Assembly: GCA_030248215.1 (NCBI GenBank)
Contig: JASANG010001580.1
Location: 1 to 64,000, forward strand
Length of the DNA stretch: 64,000 nucleotides
Source: Enoplolaimus lenunculus
Taxonomy: Eukaryota; Nematoda; Enoplea; Enoplida; Thoracostomopsidae
Direction of reading: 5' to 3'
The notes under the pieces are model-generated. The model searched no databases. It had not been told where the DNA came from and saw only the letters and a list, made by a program, of their open reading frames with translations. The position numbers were made by a program, and so were the translations under genes. Shown here piece by piece: positions 1 to 11,044 of this stretch (position 1 is the stretch's first letter; every line of letters starts with the position of its first letter).

Positions 1-30
1 TGTAACACTGCGAACTTAAAAAATTCAACT

Positions 31-411
31 TCAAACTCGGTCAGCACTCTGGGGAACAACTTGTGAATTAAGTTCGAAGGTTACCAAAGCAAGCACAAAC
101 TGTATACTTCTAACAATAAAAATCGCACGATCTATAAATCTAAGCAACTTAATTAAACTCAAGCCCCATGGCAGAAACAAATGCTTAAACTTTCCTATGC
201 CCCAAAAATATCTCAGATCGCGTAACACAAAATATCTATTTTCAGAATCCAGAAACCAAACATAGAATAATAAAATTACGGCTCCCTTGAAGGGCAAAAC
301 ACTCTTCAAAGTCACTCTATGAACACTAGGTAACTCAGTAGACCATTTAAAACCCCAATATAGCACTAATTGACACCCCAAAATACTTGCAATCAACATC
401 ATACAAACCAA
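31..411 (-). CDS. 126-aa hydrophobic ORF, left arm of the foldback
   Basis: Unknown protein. It starts at an ATG (MVCMMLIASILG) and ends 30 bp from the element tip. Hydrophobic stretches lie at about residues 2-20, 40-55 and 78-112, the last rich in I/L/F with basic residues between, so a small multi-pass membrane protein is possible. The same reading frame is open in the opposite arm, with no difference after residue 52 and a tight cluster of differences at residues 25-35. Coding status is inferred only from retention of the frame in both arms and from the upstream TATA box. T-rich DNA can give hydrophobic frames by chance. Confidence 0.4.
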   Translation of the reverse strand: MVCMMLIASILGCQLVLYWGFKWSTELPSVHRVTLKSVLPFKGAVILLFYVWFLDSENRYFVLRDLRYFWGIGKFKHLFLPWGLSLIKLLRFIDRAIFIVRSIQFVLALVTFELNSQVVPQSADRV

Positions 412-848
412 GAAACTTCTTGTCTAATCAGATAAATTACACAACTACGTATTTGTGAAATATTATTTGAAACGTAGGGGCTCCTTGCGGAATGAATTCT
501 CGTATGCACGCTATAATATTCCAATCGTAAAAATTCCAAAAACCGGCTGAGCAATAAATATCGCACACGAATTTTCACAAAAATTCCACTTCACCGCACA
601 AATTAGTCAGAAATTCCACTTAGGCTTCAGAAAGTATCGTACACAACGGGCTCGAAATACACTTATCTCAAGAATACAGTACAGTTAACTCGACACTAAA
701 CGCTTACTTCGCGTGCAACTATAACAAACAACTCCCCAAAATCGTTAAACTCCAAAATCATAAACTACAAAACACAAAATCCGCTAAGCCGTCGGGCAGC
801 AACTCGCTCCCGTATACCGCTGAGCCCCCGAACCCAACTTGCTCTGCG

Positions 849-857
849 CTTATATAT
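849..857 (-). promoter_or_regulatory. TATA box, left arm (outward facing)
   Basis: On the minus strand the sequence is ATATATAAG, followed by a more GC-rich stretch that would hold the transcription start. It is the mirror copy of 4565-4573 and would drive transcription through the 126-codon ORF towards the element tip. Confidence 0.45.
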
Positions 858-1461
858 CCGTAAACCGAAAGGTTAATTGAGCTCTAGGAATTTATGATAA
901 AAATTTAAAACTTTTCAAAAATGCTGGAAAACCACTAAATTTAACTTAAAAAGGTTTTTATTAAAAATTTCGAACTTAAAATTTTGCTAAAATCTAACAA
1001 AAAGCTGTTTTGTCTTAAAAATTTAGTTTTTAGATGAAAATTTAAACTTTTAAAATAGCTCAAAAATCTAAAGTATGTTGTTTTGACCCGACTAATTTAT
1101 TTTAACAACAAAATTGATCTTTCAAATCGCATAAAAAGTGAAAAAATCCACTATTTTGACGAAAATCCGTAATTTTCAAAACAAAATTTTACTTAAAATT
1201 AACAAAAATGTACCTAAAAACCATGTTTTGACTTCAAAGGGTTGTTTCGCGGGTCTTTCAATTCCCAGAATTACCATCTTTTCAATTTTACTTAGGTAGG
1301 CTACTGGATCGCGGAATTCAAATTAAAACTTTATTTCAGTTCAAAATAAGTACCTACACACCCCAATCATAATCCGTAAGGATGCCATAAATTTAAATCC
1401 TACAGTCAAAATCTTTACTAACTTATTACCATATCTCCCACTCCAAGATAGGTATTGCAGC

Positions 1462-1471
1462 TGTAACACTG
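1462..1471 (+). repeat. Internal copy of the terminal decamer
   Basis: TGTAACACTG occurs here in the same orientation as at bases 1-10, cutting the arm into an outer part of about 1.46 kb and an inner part of about 0.7 kb. Its mirror copy is at 3953-3962. Confidence 0.7.
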
Positions 1472-2157
1472 TGGACATATTCACAGAATTAATAATCGAT
1501 ACGCATATGTATAGATGCACAGATTACAGCGTACCCACACAGCCAGAAAGGGGATGAAACTCTAAATCCCACAGCACAGAAATTATTACAATCAGTGTAA
1601 TAGGATTAAAGCGTTATGATCGCCCAGTATCTAGGTCAAGTGAAATCTGTGCATGCTCCTCGCAGGATTTATTCGAACCCAAACCCACCGCAGATTTGTC
1701 TAGCGACAGGCATATATTGCAAGCAATCAATATTTATTGCACAACTGGCTGATCTAAGGGTACTGCTCAAGCACTCGGCCAACAAATAGGTTCAAATTCA
1801 AAATAAGTGTTCTATGCCCCAGCAAAAACTGCGTTTAGCTTCGCAATTTGTTCACCGTTATTTTACAGTTAGATACGTATCGAGCTTTCGCGCCCTCGCT
1901 GAAACTTCCGAATCGGCCTTATTTTTACCATCAAACCTGAAACTTCCAATGTACAACATATATGTGCACTTGCAATACAGTGATTTCACACAAACAAAAA
2001 AGATACAACAACAATTTTACAGAAATTTACAGCTAGCAGTGCAAAAGGGTATGCGTAGCAACTATACTTTGCCCCTCCTACCCCTCCTCCTTTATTTTAA
2101 ACGCGCTCCTGCATTAACCTAAATCCCTTCCTATAACAAAAACCATTTTAGTCTTAC

Positions 2158-3231
2158 CATGTATATTACAATCTATTTTATTAAACAAAATAATATACTT
2201 TAAAATATAATATTACTCTAAAAACAAATAAAAATTAATATTTTATTCAATTTTTTTTTTCTTTTTTTTACTACCGTAACTACTAATATACAAAATAATA
2301 AAATAAACTATTTAAGAACATTGCATTTTTCTTTATTAGTTTGATATAGATCTGTTCATGAACCACCTCACGTAATTGAGAAAAGATTTTTTTTATATAT
2401 TTTATAAAAAAAAAAAAAAAAATGTACAGAGAGTAATTAATGTTGTACTTTTGTAGATGGTTTTTTAGTCATTCTTTTCGAACACTGTTTGAACACTATG
2501 ATTAGCTTTGTAAAAATGCAATGTTCTTAGTTATTACGAAAACATTTATGTCCGCAAGGAAGCCATAATTTTGTCAAATATTACCAATGCTGTATATATC
2601 GCTTTAATGTTAATCATATACATTTGATTTTATTTCAGGGGTGATCATGTAATTTTTATTCCAGCAAGTCTTAAAAAGTGTTGGAATGTATAGACATAGT
2701 AAGTTTAGCTTACCTAGCGTGAGTTTTAATACGAGTATGTACAACTGTAAATTAAAAAAAGTAAAGAAAAAAAATCGAAACAAAAATTTTTAGTTTGAGC
2801 CATTAGCTACAAATTGGAAATTAAATTAATGTAGCCGTAAGGCAGCCAATGTATTTCCTTACTTATCTAACTTGATTCTTTATGTACAGTTTAAATATTA
2901 TGTTGTGTAATCGTTGATGTATTTTAGGCATTCTTACTCAACAGCTAGTGAGTTAGTATATACTTGGATTCGGTGTATAAACAGTGTTATGTTATTTTTC
3001 GAAAACATTTCTTTCCGTAAGGAAGCCACTAATTTCTGGAATGGAAAGCTAAATTGTGCCTATAATTTAATATTATTATTGTTGTTGTGTTTTTAGGAAT
3101 TCTTATTTTAGGAAGTTCAGTTTATGCGTGCTACAGTTAAGCGATTAAGCAGACGGCGAAGAATTGTTGAACAGCTGGTCAATATTTAGTGATGTGGCTT
3201 AAATCATGACCCTAACACCTTGACTGTGGTT
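2158..3231. other. Unique centre of the foldback element
   Basis: Very AT-rich, with a poly-A run near 2407-2422 and no long ORF. A short motif of the form CCGYAAGGMAGCC occurs three times (about 2551, 2834 and 3013), twice after GAAAACATTT. Variants sit in the arms near 1375, 4038 and 4931. The role is unknown. The motif contains a splice-donor-like GTAAGG in two copies. Confidence 0.5.
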
Positions 3232-3952
3232 GGTAAGACTATTTTTAAAGATGTTATGGTTTTTTATGTTATAGGAAGGGATTTAGGTTAACTCGCAGGA
3301 GCGCGTTTAAAATAAAGTGAGGAGGGTGTAGCGAGGGGGGTTCAAGTATATTGCTACCGCATACCCCTTTTCACTGCTAGCTGTAAACTTTCTGTAAAAT
3401 TGTTCGTTGTCTGCTGTTTTTTGTTTGTGTGAAATCACTGTATTGCAAGTGCACGATATATGTTGTACATTGCGAAGTTTCAGGTTTGATGCGTAAAAAT
3501 TACAGCGGCCGATTCGGAAATTTCAGGCGAGGGCGCGAGCTCGATACGTATCTAACTGTAAAATAACGGTGAACAAATTGCGAAGCTAAACGCAGTTTTT
3601 GCTGGGGCATAGAACACTTATTTTGAATTTGAACCTATTTGTTGGCCGAGTGCTTGAGCAGTACCCTTAGATCAGCCAGTTGTGCAATAAATATTGATTG
3701 CTTGCAATATATGCCTGTCGCTAGACAAATCTGCGGTGGGTTTGGGTTCGAATAAATCCTGCGAGGAGCATGCACAGATTTCACTTGACCTAGATACTGG
3801 GCGATCATAACGCTTTAATCCTATTACACTGATTGTAATAATTTCTGTGCTGTGGGATTTAGAGTTTCATCCCCTTTCTGGCTGTGTGGGTACGCTGTAA
3901 TCTGTGCATCTATACATATGCGTATGGATTATTAATTCTGTGAATATGTCCA

Positions 3953-3962
3953 CAGTGTTACA
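3953..3962 (-). repeat. Internal terminal-decamer copy, right arm
   Basis: CAGTGTTACA, identical to the last ten bases of the element (5411-5420) and in the same direction. The segment between the two copies (3963-5420) includes the promoter and the ORF. Confidence 0.7.
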
Positions 3963-4564
3963 GCTGCATACCTATCTTGGAGTGCGAGATATGGTAATAA
4001 GTTAGTAAAGATTTTGACTGTAGGATTTAAATTTATGGCATCCTTACGGATTATGATTGGGGTGTGTAGGTACTTATTTTGAACTGAAATAAAGTTTTAA
4101 TTTGAATTCCGCGATCCAGTAGCCTCCCTAAGTAAAATTGAAAAGATGGTAATTCTGAGATTGAAAGACCCGCGAAACAACCCTTTGAAGTCAAAACATG
4201 GTTTTTAGGTACATTTTTGTTAATTTTAAGTAAAATTTTGTTTTGAAAATTACGGATTTTCGTCAAAATAGTGGATTTTTTCACTTTTTATGCGATTTGA
4301 AAGATCAATTTTGTTGTTAAAACAAATTAGTCGGGTCAAAATAACATACTTTAGATTTTTGAGCTATTTTAAAAGTTTAAATTTTCATCTAAAAACTAAA
4401 TTTTTAAGACAAATCAGCTTTTTGTTAGATTTTAGCAAAATTTTAAGTTCGAAATTTTTAATAAAAACCTTTTTAAGTTAAATTTAGTGGTTTTACAGCA
4501 TTTTTGAAAAGTTTTAAATTTTTATCATAAATTCCTAGAGCTCAATTAACCTTTCGGTTTACGG

Positions 4565-4573
4565 ATATATAAG
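4565..4573 (+). promoter_or_regulatory. TATA box, right arm (outward facing)
   Basis: ATATATAAG followed by a GC-richer block (4574-4650) that contrasts with the AT-rich DNA upstream, an arrangement typical of a core promoter. The next long frame is the ORF at 5011, about 440 bp downstream. Confidence 0.45.
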
Positions 4574-5010
4574 CGCAGAGCAAGTTGGGTTCGGGGGCTC
4601 AGCGGTATACGGGAGCGAGTTGCTGCCCGACGGCTTAGCGGATTTTGTGTTTTGTAGTTTATGATTTTGGAGTTTAACGATTTTGGGGAGTTGTTTGTTA
4701 TAGTTGCACGCGAAGTAAGCGTTTAGTGTCGAGTTAACTGTACTGTATTCTTGAGATAAGTGTATTTCGAGCCCGTTGTGTACGATACTTTCTGAAGCCT
4801 AAGTGGAATTTCTGACTAATTTGTGCGGTGAAGTGGAATTTTTGTGAAAATTCGTGTGCGATATTTATTGCTCAGCCGGTTTTTGGAATTTTTACGATTG
4901 GAATATTATAGCGTGCATACGAGAATTCATTCCGCAAGGAGCCCCTACGTTTCAAATAATATTTCACAAATACGTAGTTGTGTAATTTATCTGGTTAGAC
5001 AAGAAGTTTC

Positions 5011-5391
5011 TTGGTTTGTATGATGTTGATTACAAGTATTCTGGGGTGTCAATTAGTGCTATTTTGGGGGTTTAAATGGTCTAATGATTTGCCGAGTAGT
5101 CACAGATTGATATTTAAGAGTGTTTTGCCCTTCAAGGGAGCCGTAATTTTATTATTCTTTGTTTGGTTTCTGGATTCTGAAAATAGATATTTTGTGTTAC
5201 GCGATCTGAGATATTTTTGGGGCATAGGAAAGTTTAAGCATTTGTTTCTGCCATGGGGCTTGAGTTTAATTAAGTTGCTTAGATTTATAGATCGTGCGAT
5301 TTTTATTGTTAGAAGTATACAGTTTGTGCTTGCTTTGGTAACCTTCGAACTTAATTCACAAGTTGTTCCCCAGAGTGCTGACCGAGTTTGA
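5011..5391 (+). CDS. 126-aa hydrophobic ORF, right arm of the foldback
   Basis: Second copy of the ORF at 31-411, ATG to TGA with the stop 29 bp before the element end. After codon 52 it is identical in nucleotides to its partner. Codons 25-35 (5083-5115) differ at 11 of 33 bases, a mix of silent and replacement changes. No recognised domain. Hydrophobic segments suggest a membrane protein if it is expressed. Confidence 0.4.
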   Translation: MVCMMLITSILGCQLVLFWGFKWSNDLPSSHRLIFKSVLPFKGAVILLFFVWFLDSENRYFVLRDLRYFWGIGKFKHLFLPWGLSLIKLLRFIDRAIFIVRSIQFVLALVTFELNSQVVPQSADRV

Positions 5392-5420
5392 AGTTGAATT
5401 TTTTAAGTTCGCAGTGTTAC

Positions 5421-5810
5421 AATCACAAAAAACCCACCCAAAAAAACCCAACTTCCAGTACCCTCTACTACGCATTCCTGGTTGCGAGTCTGAAGCCAAT
5501 TTATTAGCTAAGTCTACACACCATAGTGTATTAGTGCTGAATAAATTTTGTTAAAAACATATACTATTCAGCATTCGTGGAGCGTGCGTCAATTTTAAGC
5601 CTAATTTTAAATCGTAATGAATTGGCATTTGTATCCATAATTACTGCAAATAAAAGCGTGAATCCTATTGATAGGCGGCTTGTTTGTAATTTTCGTGCTC
5701 GTAAACTGCGAGCAAATTTAAAGAATACGGTTATTAATGAAAAACGCAGGAGAAGTGTTAACTTAAAGCGAGGCTTCGGTTCGTGCTCGGAAATATACCT
5801 CGAAGCTGTA
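5421..5810. other. Intergenic, nothing recognised
   Basis: Flank of the foldback element. Small frames only, with no splice context or repeat that I recognise. Confidence 0.5.
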
Positions 5811-6026
5811 CACTGCAAAAAATGGTGAGTCAAATTGACTCTCTCCGAAGTAGGCTTTTCCGGACTACACAAACTGAGTCAAATTCAACTCCGCCAGAGC
5901 CATATTCAACTCAACCGAGTCGCTCAATAAGTCGACTTTTTTAGCGGAGTCGAATTTGACTCAATTTGTGTAGTGTGAAAAGCCTATTACGGAGAGAGTC
6001 AATTTGATCCCCCATTTTACGCAGTG
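5811..6026. mobile_element. MITE family D, copy 1
   Basis: Near-palindromic element starting CACTGCAAAAAATGG and ending CAGTG, flanked on both sides by TA (5809-5810 and 6027-6028). Both halves carry repeated GAGTCAAATTGACTC words. CACTG ends with a TA duplication suggest a Tc1/mariner-type or similar non-autonomous DNA transposon. Confidence 0.8.
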
Positions 6027-6028
6027 TA

Positions 6029-7329
6029 AAATACAATTCGCTTCCAAGCTTTTGATTTACTTATGTCAGTTATGTACGGTATACCTTTTTGGGTTTTACA
6101 CGCAAAATAATGGTTTTTGAAATTTGGAAATTTAAACATAAGTTTACGATTCTGCGTGGCGTTAGAATTTGGTCCAGCCGCGGGCTTTTGCTTAGTCTTT
6201 GTCTTTAGCCGACGCTTAGGCGCTTATGCATATGGTGGAAAGCAAAGGTATGCAATAGCAGGGTATGTATCCAGAAAGCGGATTAGAGGATACAGCGCCC
6301 CCGTAAAAACGCTATCTTTTTAATGCTAAAAGTAAACCAGAGATAGAAGTAAGGCATGGGGCCCTATGGGACGTGTTGAAGTTGGCGGATTGGGCCATTT
6401 CCTGTACCAGTAACAGGCCGGCAAATATGGAGCAGAATGGGGCAAAACTCATTTTTACCTCAAAAGGAAACTTGAACTTTTTTGAAAAACCGACTTTCTA
6501 AAGTTTCGTTTCTTCATCGAATTTTTCTAGTCGGCCGCTTGCTACTTAATGTTGAAAACGCCTAAGCCTAAGCCTAAGCGTACTGAACAGGTAAACCGGT
6601 AAAAAAATCACGAGATTTCAGGGCTACTGCGGTCACGGAACGAATTCACAGCCTTGTTTCCATACAACGTAAAATTTCCATAAAGGCTTTAGGGCCCCCA
6701 ACATGTTTTAGAAGCATCACACAGGTATGGTGTATAAAATATAATACTCTTTTTTGACAGATTCTGTTGTGTAATAACCTGAGAATTCTTCCAAAAAATA
6801 TCATTCGAAACAAGAGCAGGTGGTGGTTTGATTGGCCGAGCACATAATTCAATTAGTCATTCTAAACCTAATCTAAACCATTTTATCGCGTTGAGTTAGC
6901 AAAACTGATAGATGCTTAATTTAATTTAGAACAATGGCAAAATGTACAGCGAAATATAATGGAACTAATTTTTAAGTCAAGGTAAGTCTTGGCACCAGGC
7001 TGTATTCTGATCCTATAAGACTTCTGACGGGGCGCTACGCGGTTTGAAGTAACGGAAAAAAGTAGAAGAGTGAAGAAAATAACAAACTGAACGCTATTTT
7101 AGTACTAAATAAAGCACAAACTTTTGGCTTTGATCTCTGTTTGGGGGTCTAGGCCGATGTGGCCCTTGTTGTATTTGCCAATGTACTATTTTTAGGCACA
7201 TTATTGTAGACTGTCTGTTCGCATCTGTAACTTGATAAGTTATTTTTTAGGAACAAAAGATTGAAAAGATGGTTTTATAAGAGTATACACCGGTTTGGTC
7301 GGGATTTAGTTCCTTATTTTAGGGCGGCA
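6029..7329. other. Intergenic, no supported gene
   Basis: Only short frames without splice or codon support. A short CCTAAG hexamer run is near 6562. Nothing else recognised. Confidence 0.5.
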
Positions 7330-7511
7330 CACTGTAAAAAAATGGGGAGTAAACTAAGTCAAATTTGACCCCGCCAGAGTCAAATTCGATGCACTGAATC
7401 GGTCAGTGAGTCCAATTTGACTTTGGCGGAGTCAAATTTGACTCAGTTTGTGTAGTCAGGAAAAGCCTATTTTTGAGAGAGAGTCAATTTGACTCCCCAT
7501 TTTTTACAGTG
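7330..7511. mobile_element. MITE family D, copy 2
   Basis: CACTGTAAAAAAATGGGG at the left, CCCCATTTTTTACAGTG at the right, with the internal GAGTCAAATTTGACTC motifs of copy 1 and the same GTGTAGTC...AAAAGCCTA segment. The flanks (CA and AA) do not retain a clean TA duplication. Confidence 0.8.
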
Positions 7512-7639
7512 AAGGTCTTGTACTAATTTTAAATAATTTAACAATATAGCTTTCGGTTGATATGATGCGTTACTGATTTGTAGGCACTAGTGTTCAGCGA
7601 GTTGGCCGTACAGTCTGGACAGCCCTGGTTTGCACTAAG

Positions 7640-7755
7640 GCACCACCGGATATTCGGTTCCGGTTTACGGTCCGGTAAATAACCACTATCCGGTTCCGGC
7701 TAAAAATTCACTGGTTGAATTCCGTTTCCGGCAATTTGACACCCGGTCGAACCCT
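7640..7755. repeat. CCGGTTCCGG-type repeat, copy 1
   Basis: Several CGGTTCCGG words (TTCGGTTCCGGTTTACGG, CCGGTTCCGGCTAAAAATTC) ending near CCGGTCGAACCCTGG. A related stretch lies at 10570-10800. It may be a degraded transposon family; its ends are not defined. Confidence 0.45.
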
Positions 7756-7914
7756 GGTTTGAAATTGGTCCTTTTGGCTACCACAAGAAGCTCAGTTGTC
7801 AAAGAATTTGAGTTGGGCCGGCCATCTGGTCTATTGGGCAAATGCCTGCGACCGCTTGAAATCTGGCAAACTCAACAAAATGAAAAAATCTTAGTGTAAT
7901 TATTATTTTAATTT

Positions 7915-8100
7915 TCGTAGCCAGAAGGGGAACGGGAGGCACAGCATCCGTGGAATTATTATACCCCACCTCCTAGAAAATTTTCAATCTTGCTTGTAAG
8001 TCATCGAAAACACTTTTATTCCCCTCCTGATAATTTTTTAGTCCTCCCCCAGCCAGGTGAGCTGGCTGCGAGCCGGGTGGTGGACCGGTTTATATCGAAA
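7915..8100. mobile_element. MITE family E, copy
   Basis: CGTAGCCAGAAGGGG at the left and GAGCTGGCTGCGAGCC at the right, with CTTGTAAGTCATCGAAAAC in the middle. This layout recurs at 11045, 14578, 24849, 42141 and 43817. Confidence 0.65.
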
Positions 8101-8115
8101 TGCCAGGGTCGATTT

Positions 8116-9131
8116 TTAGTGCCAGTTCAAGCCCTGTAAGGACAGTTGTTTATTTTGCGTAACGATGCGAAATCAATAATAAATAACACAAGCTTAAAGC
8201 GCAATGCTTATTTTTGTGAGTGCTAAGTTTTGCCATTTGCGGCATATGGCTTGTGCGGTGAAGGACAACTCGGTACATTTTTCGAGGCTATACGAAGTTT
8301 GGGGTGGCAACTTAAGTGACCAATCAAAATTAATATGGCTAACATATATATTACGTATATTATTTTGGATAATATTTGCACAAGGGGTCGTAATGGCACT
8401 CAGCATTATAATAAGCTATTACGCAATATATTACAGTTCATAGAGATGATTAAAAAGTACTTAGCTAAAACGATTTAGTTTTTACAGCTAAATTAGGAAG
8501 AACACTAAAGTTGGCTTAACAGGGCCGTACTATTTTTGTAAACATTTCAAGGATTTTAATTTCGACTGTTTTTGTAGGGTTGACATTTTAGAAGATTACT
8601 TTAACCCCCCATCAAATTAATGTATTTGTGCAGCTTTAGAAATCCGCATATGCTTCATTTGGCTTGTTTCAAAACCTATTACTAACTGGCGATAGGTATT
8701 ACATACAAATGAGCATACAACCTCTGCCTGAGTTAATTGGTGACTGAGTATAGCCAGAAAAATGACCACCCTACTGCTATAGCTTCAGCATTTTAACTCG
8801 TTTCGGCTGATCTTACCACCAAAGGTTCTTTCTCTCAGCCTCCACCGCTTATATTGTGCGTATTAGCTAAGTAGTTTGCCTTCTACTGGCCATTCCGGCA
8901 AACGGACAAGTGCCGTGGTCACGCAAATTTGGTCTTTTATACGCAGAGAACGCTGGTGCGTTTTGCCACTATAGAGTTAAATTTGGCTATTTGTTTTTGG
9001 TTAGTGATCTTGATAGCTCCAGACACTGGTCGCGATATATTAGCTGAAGTAGTTTCAGTTTATAGAGTTTAGATACGTTGGTTAGTTTCTGTTTGCGTTT
9101 GTGTTTTAATTGTTGCCCGGTTTAGAAGTTA
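8116..9131. other. Intergenic with repeat debris
   Basis: A short family-F-like fragment (ACTGGCGATAGGTATTACA, about 8684-8704). No supported gene. Confidence 0.45.
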
Positions 9132-9360
9132 CACTGTACGTCACAGTGAGTTGATTAATCAACTCAGACGGAAAATTAGAAAGTTAGTTATTTCTAAGTT
9201 AATAACAGTGAATTTTAACTCACGTTGAGTTGTGTTGACTTTCTATGTGAGTTGAGTTGACTCCGGGAGAGTTGATTAATTAAATCAGAATGAGTTGAAT
9301 TAACTCAAAATTGTGAGTCTTGATGCTCGTAAAACCCAGAACTAACTGGAATTTACAGTG
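9132..9360. mobile_element. MITE with CACTG ends and TA duplication (D-like)
   Basis: Begins CACTGTACG and ends TTTACAGTG, flanked by TA on both sides (9130-9131 and 9361-9362). The interior differs from copies D1 and D2, being built from GAGTTGATTAATCAACTC-type words. It is therefore a sister family using the same ends. Confidence 0.7.
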
Positions 9361-10021
9361 TATGGAGATTCAGTTGAAAGTTTTTAACGGTTGCAATTAC
9401 ACATTTGATAATTTAGACCGTTTTTGGACGGTTTAGGAAATAATCCGATACAGCCGGCTTAGCTGGACGCTACTATGTTGTTGATAGCAAAATTTTTGTA
9501 TATATTGGTATCATGAAATTTAAATTTATTACGAGATAGCATTTGTTGCAGTAACGCGTTGCATGCATAGTATTTCTTATCGATGTCATAATGGTATACG
9601 GTTCGAGAGGTATATACATTTTTGATATCATTTCGCCTTTGATCACAACGACTACACCAATCTAATTAATGGAAATGAAACAAGTAACTAAAAACCGCGG
9701 GCACATCTGGCCCGGCCTGGCTCGACCGCACTTTTCTCGGCCGATTTCACCACTGCTGTGTACATATACAATTAACCTTAAGTTTAAGTTCAAAAATGAA
9801 ATAACTGCCTTTGAAGATTATCTCGAAAATATATTCTCTGAAATTTTCGTACAGACAAGAAAATCAAACACTTTTATAGTTTTTTAAGGCAACCTCCTGT
9901 ATGCTAACCGCAAAACCCTTTCTCGATCGCTTGGCTGGCTCGCTAAAGTTTTTTAATAAACTTTATAGCCGGATAATGAATGAAAGCCTGGCTGCGTTCC
10001 ATTCATGCCGTTCAAATATAA

Positions 10022-10254
10022 CCAACCTGTATATGGCTACGTGTTGCCTAGAGTTGGATATTGCCTGGGTTTCTGAAATCTTACTTAAGTATTTACTTAC
10101 CCTGTGTTTGGCCACATGTTGCTTAGAGTTTGAAATATTGCCTGGGTTTCTGAAATCTTACTTAATTGTTTACTTATGTACCCTGTGTATGGCAACATGT
10201 TGCCTAGAGTTGGATATTGCCTGGGTTTCTGAAACCTTACTTAAGTATTTACTC
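10022..10254. repeat. Tandem repeat, three units of about 76 bp
   Basis: Each unit contains TGTTGCCTAGAGTTGGATAT or a close variant, followed by TGCCTGGGTTTCTGAAA and CTTACTTAAGTATTTACTT. The 131-codon open frame across it reflects the repeat and is not taken as a gene. Confidence 0.75.
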
Positions 10255-10569
10255 AAGTTACACTCAACTAATTACTTAAGTCACCTACTTAAGTAAGTAC
10301 TTAACTTTTTACAAAAACGAATAAACGCCAAATGTGAGCCATGGTCATAACAAGAAAATAATAGTTTTGTTTTATATTTAAAAGAGGCGCCATCACAGTC
10401 ATTAATTCCAATAGATCAAGCTAAGTATCTTGAACTGTTCACCTGTAATATACGAAATTTGTTCAGCGACTTAAGTATTCACTTAACTTAAATATGCTTT
10501 TAAAAACGACAAAAATGGTTGAGTAATTTTTAGCACGTACTTTTAAACACTAAGTCGTACTTAAATAAT
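10255..10569. other. ACTTAAGTA-rich stretch
   Basis: Many ACTTAAGTA/AGTACTTAA palindromic words at both ends (10255-10310 and 10470-10570), suggesting a degraded palindromic element. Limits uncertain. Confidence 0.35.
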
Positions 10570-10800
10570 AGGGTTTCGGAAACCCTGCCGATGTTAACTG
10601 TTTATTCTATTTGAATGAATATAGAAATCGGCAGGGTTCCATCGAAATTCCGATTCCGGCTAAAATTCCGGCAAAATTTGACTTCCCATTTCGATTCCGG
10701 CTGACTGAAAACTTGATTCCGATTCCGGTTTCGTCAGAAAAATGTGATTCTGATTCCGCTTCCGACAAAATCTAGTTCTGGTTGGAACACTGGAAATCGG
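10570..10800. repeat. CCGATTCCGG-type repeat, copy 2
   Basis: Inverted words GGCAGGGTTCC and GGAAACCCTGCCG face each other at 10577-10640, followed by repeated GATTCCGGCT/GATTCCGGTT. Related to 7640-7755. Confidence 0.45.
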
Positions 10801-11044
10801 CAATTCCAGAAAACTTAAATTCGTAAAATATATATAACGCAACAGACTATAATTGGGTTTTATTGCGTTTTTGCTGACATCTGGTAAAAATCAAAGTTTT
10901 AAGCGATGAAACGCAATACAAAAATCAACTTTTAGCAACAATGAAGCAACGATTTTTTTGGCTTTCGAGCTGAAGGAGGTTTTCACTCTCAATGGTTGGG
11001 GTTTATTTCACATTCTGCCAGAAACAGATGTTATTGATCAGAAT

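Larger units (their letters stand above)
1..2157 (-). repeat. Left arm of the foldback element
   Basis: Reverse complement of 3232-5420 with scattered substitutions and small indels. Read outward on the minus strand it carries, in order, an internal copy of the terminal decamer (1462-1471), an AT-rich stretch, a TATA box (849-857), a leader of roughly 400 bp and a 126-codon ORF (411 to 31). The arm may start before base 1. Confidence 0.9.
1..5420. mobile_element. Giant foldback (inverted-repeat) element
   Basis: The first bases, TGTAACACTGCGAACTT, are the exact reverse complement of the bases ending at 5420. The match continues inward for about 2.2 kb on each side (1-2157 against 3232-5420) around a 1.07 kb unique centre. 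The ends are of TGT...ACA type. No transposase, integrase or reverse transcriptase is visible. The left flank lies outside the window, so a target duplication cannot be tested. Candidate identities are a foldback-type DNA element, a non-autonomous Ginger-like element (TGT ends), or two promoter-bearing repeats brought together in inverted orientation. The inverted structure is certain; the family is not. Confidence 0.85.
3232..5420 (+). repeat. Right arm of the foldback element
   Basis: Inverted partner of 1-2157, ending in CAGTGTTACA. It contains the internal decamer copy (3953-3962), AT-rich DNA (4080-4520), a TATA box (4565-4573) and the second 126-codon ORF. The flank after 5420 begins ATCACAAAAAACCC. 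Confidence 0.9.

Noticed and set aside
9901-10296. 131-codon ORF with three internal repeats
   Set aside because: It coincides with the 76-bp tandem repeat and has no codon or splice support.
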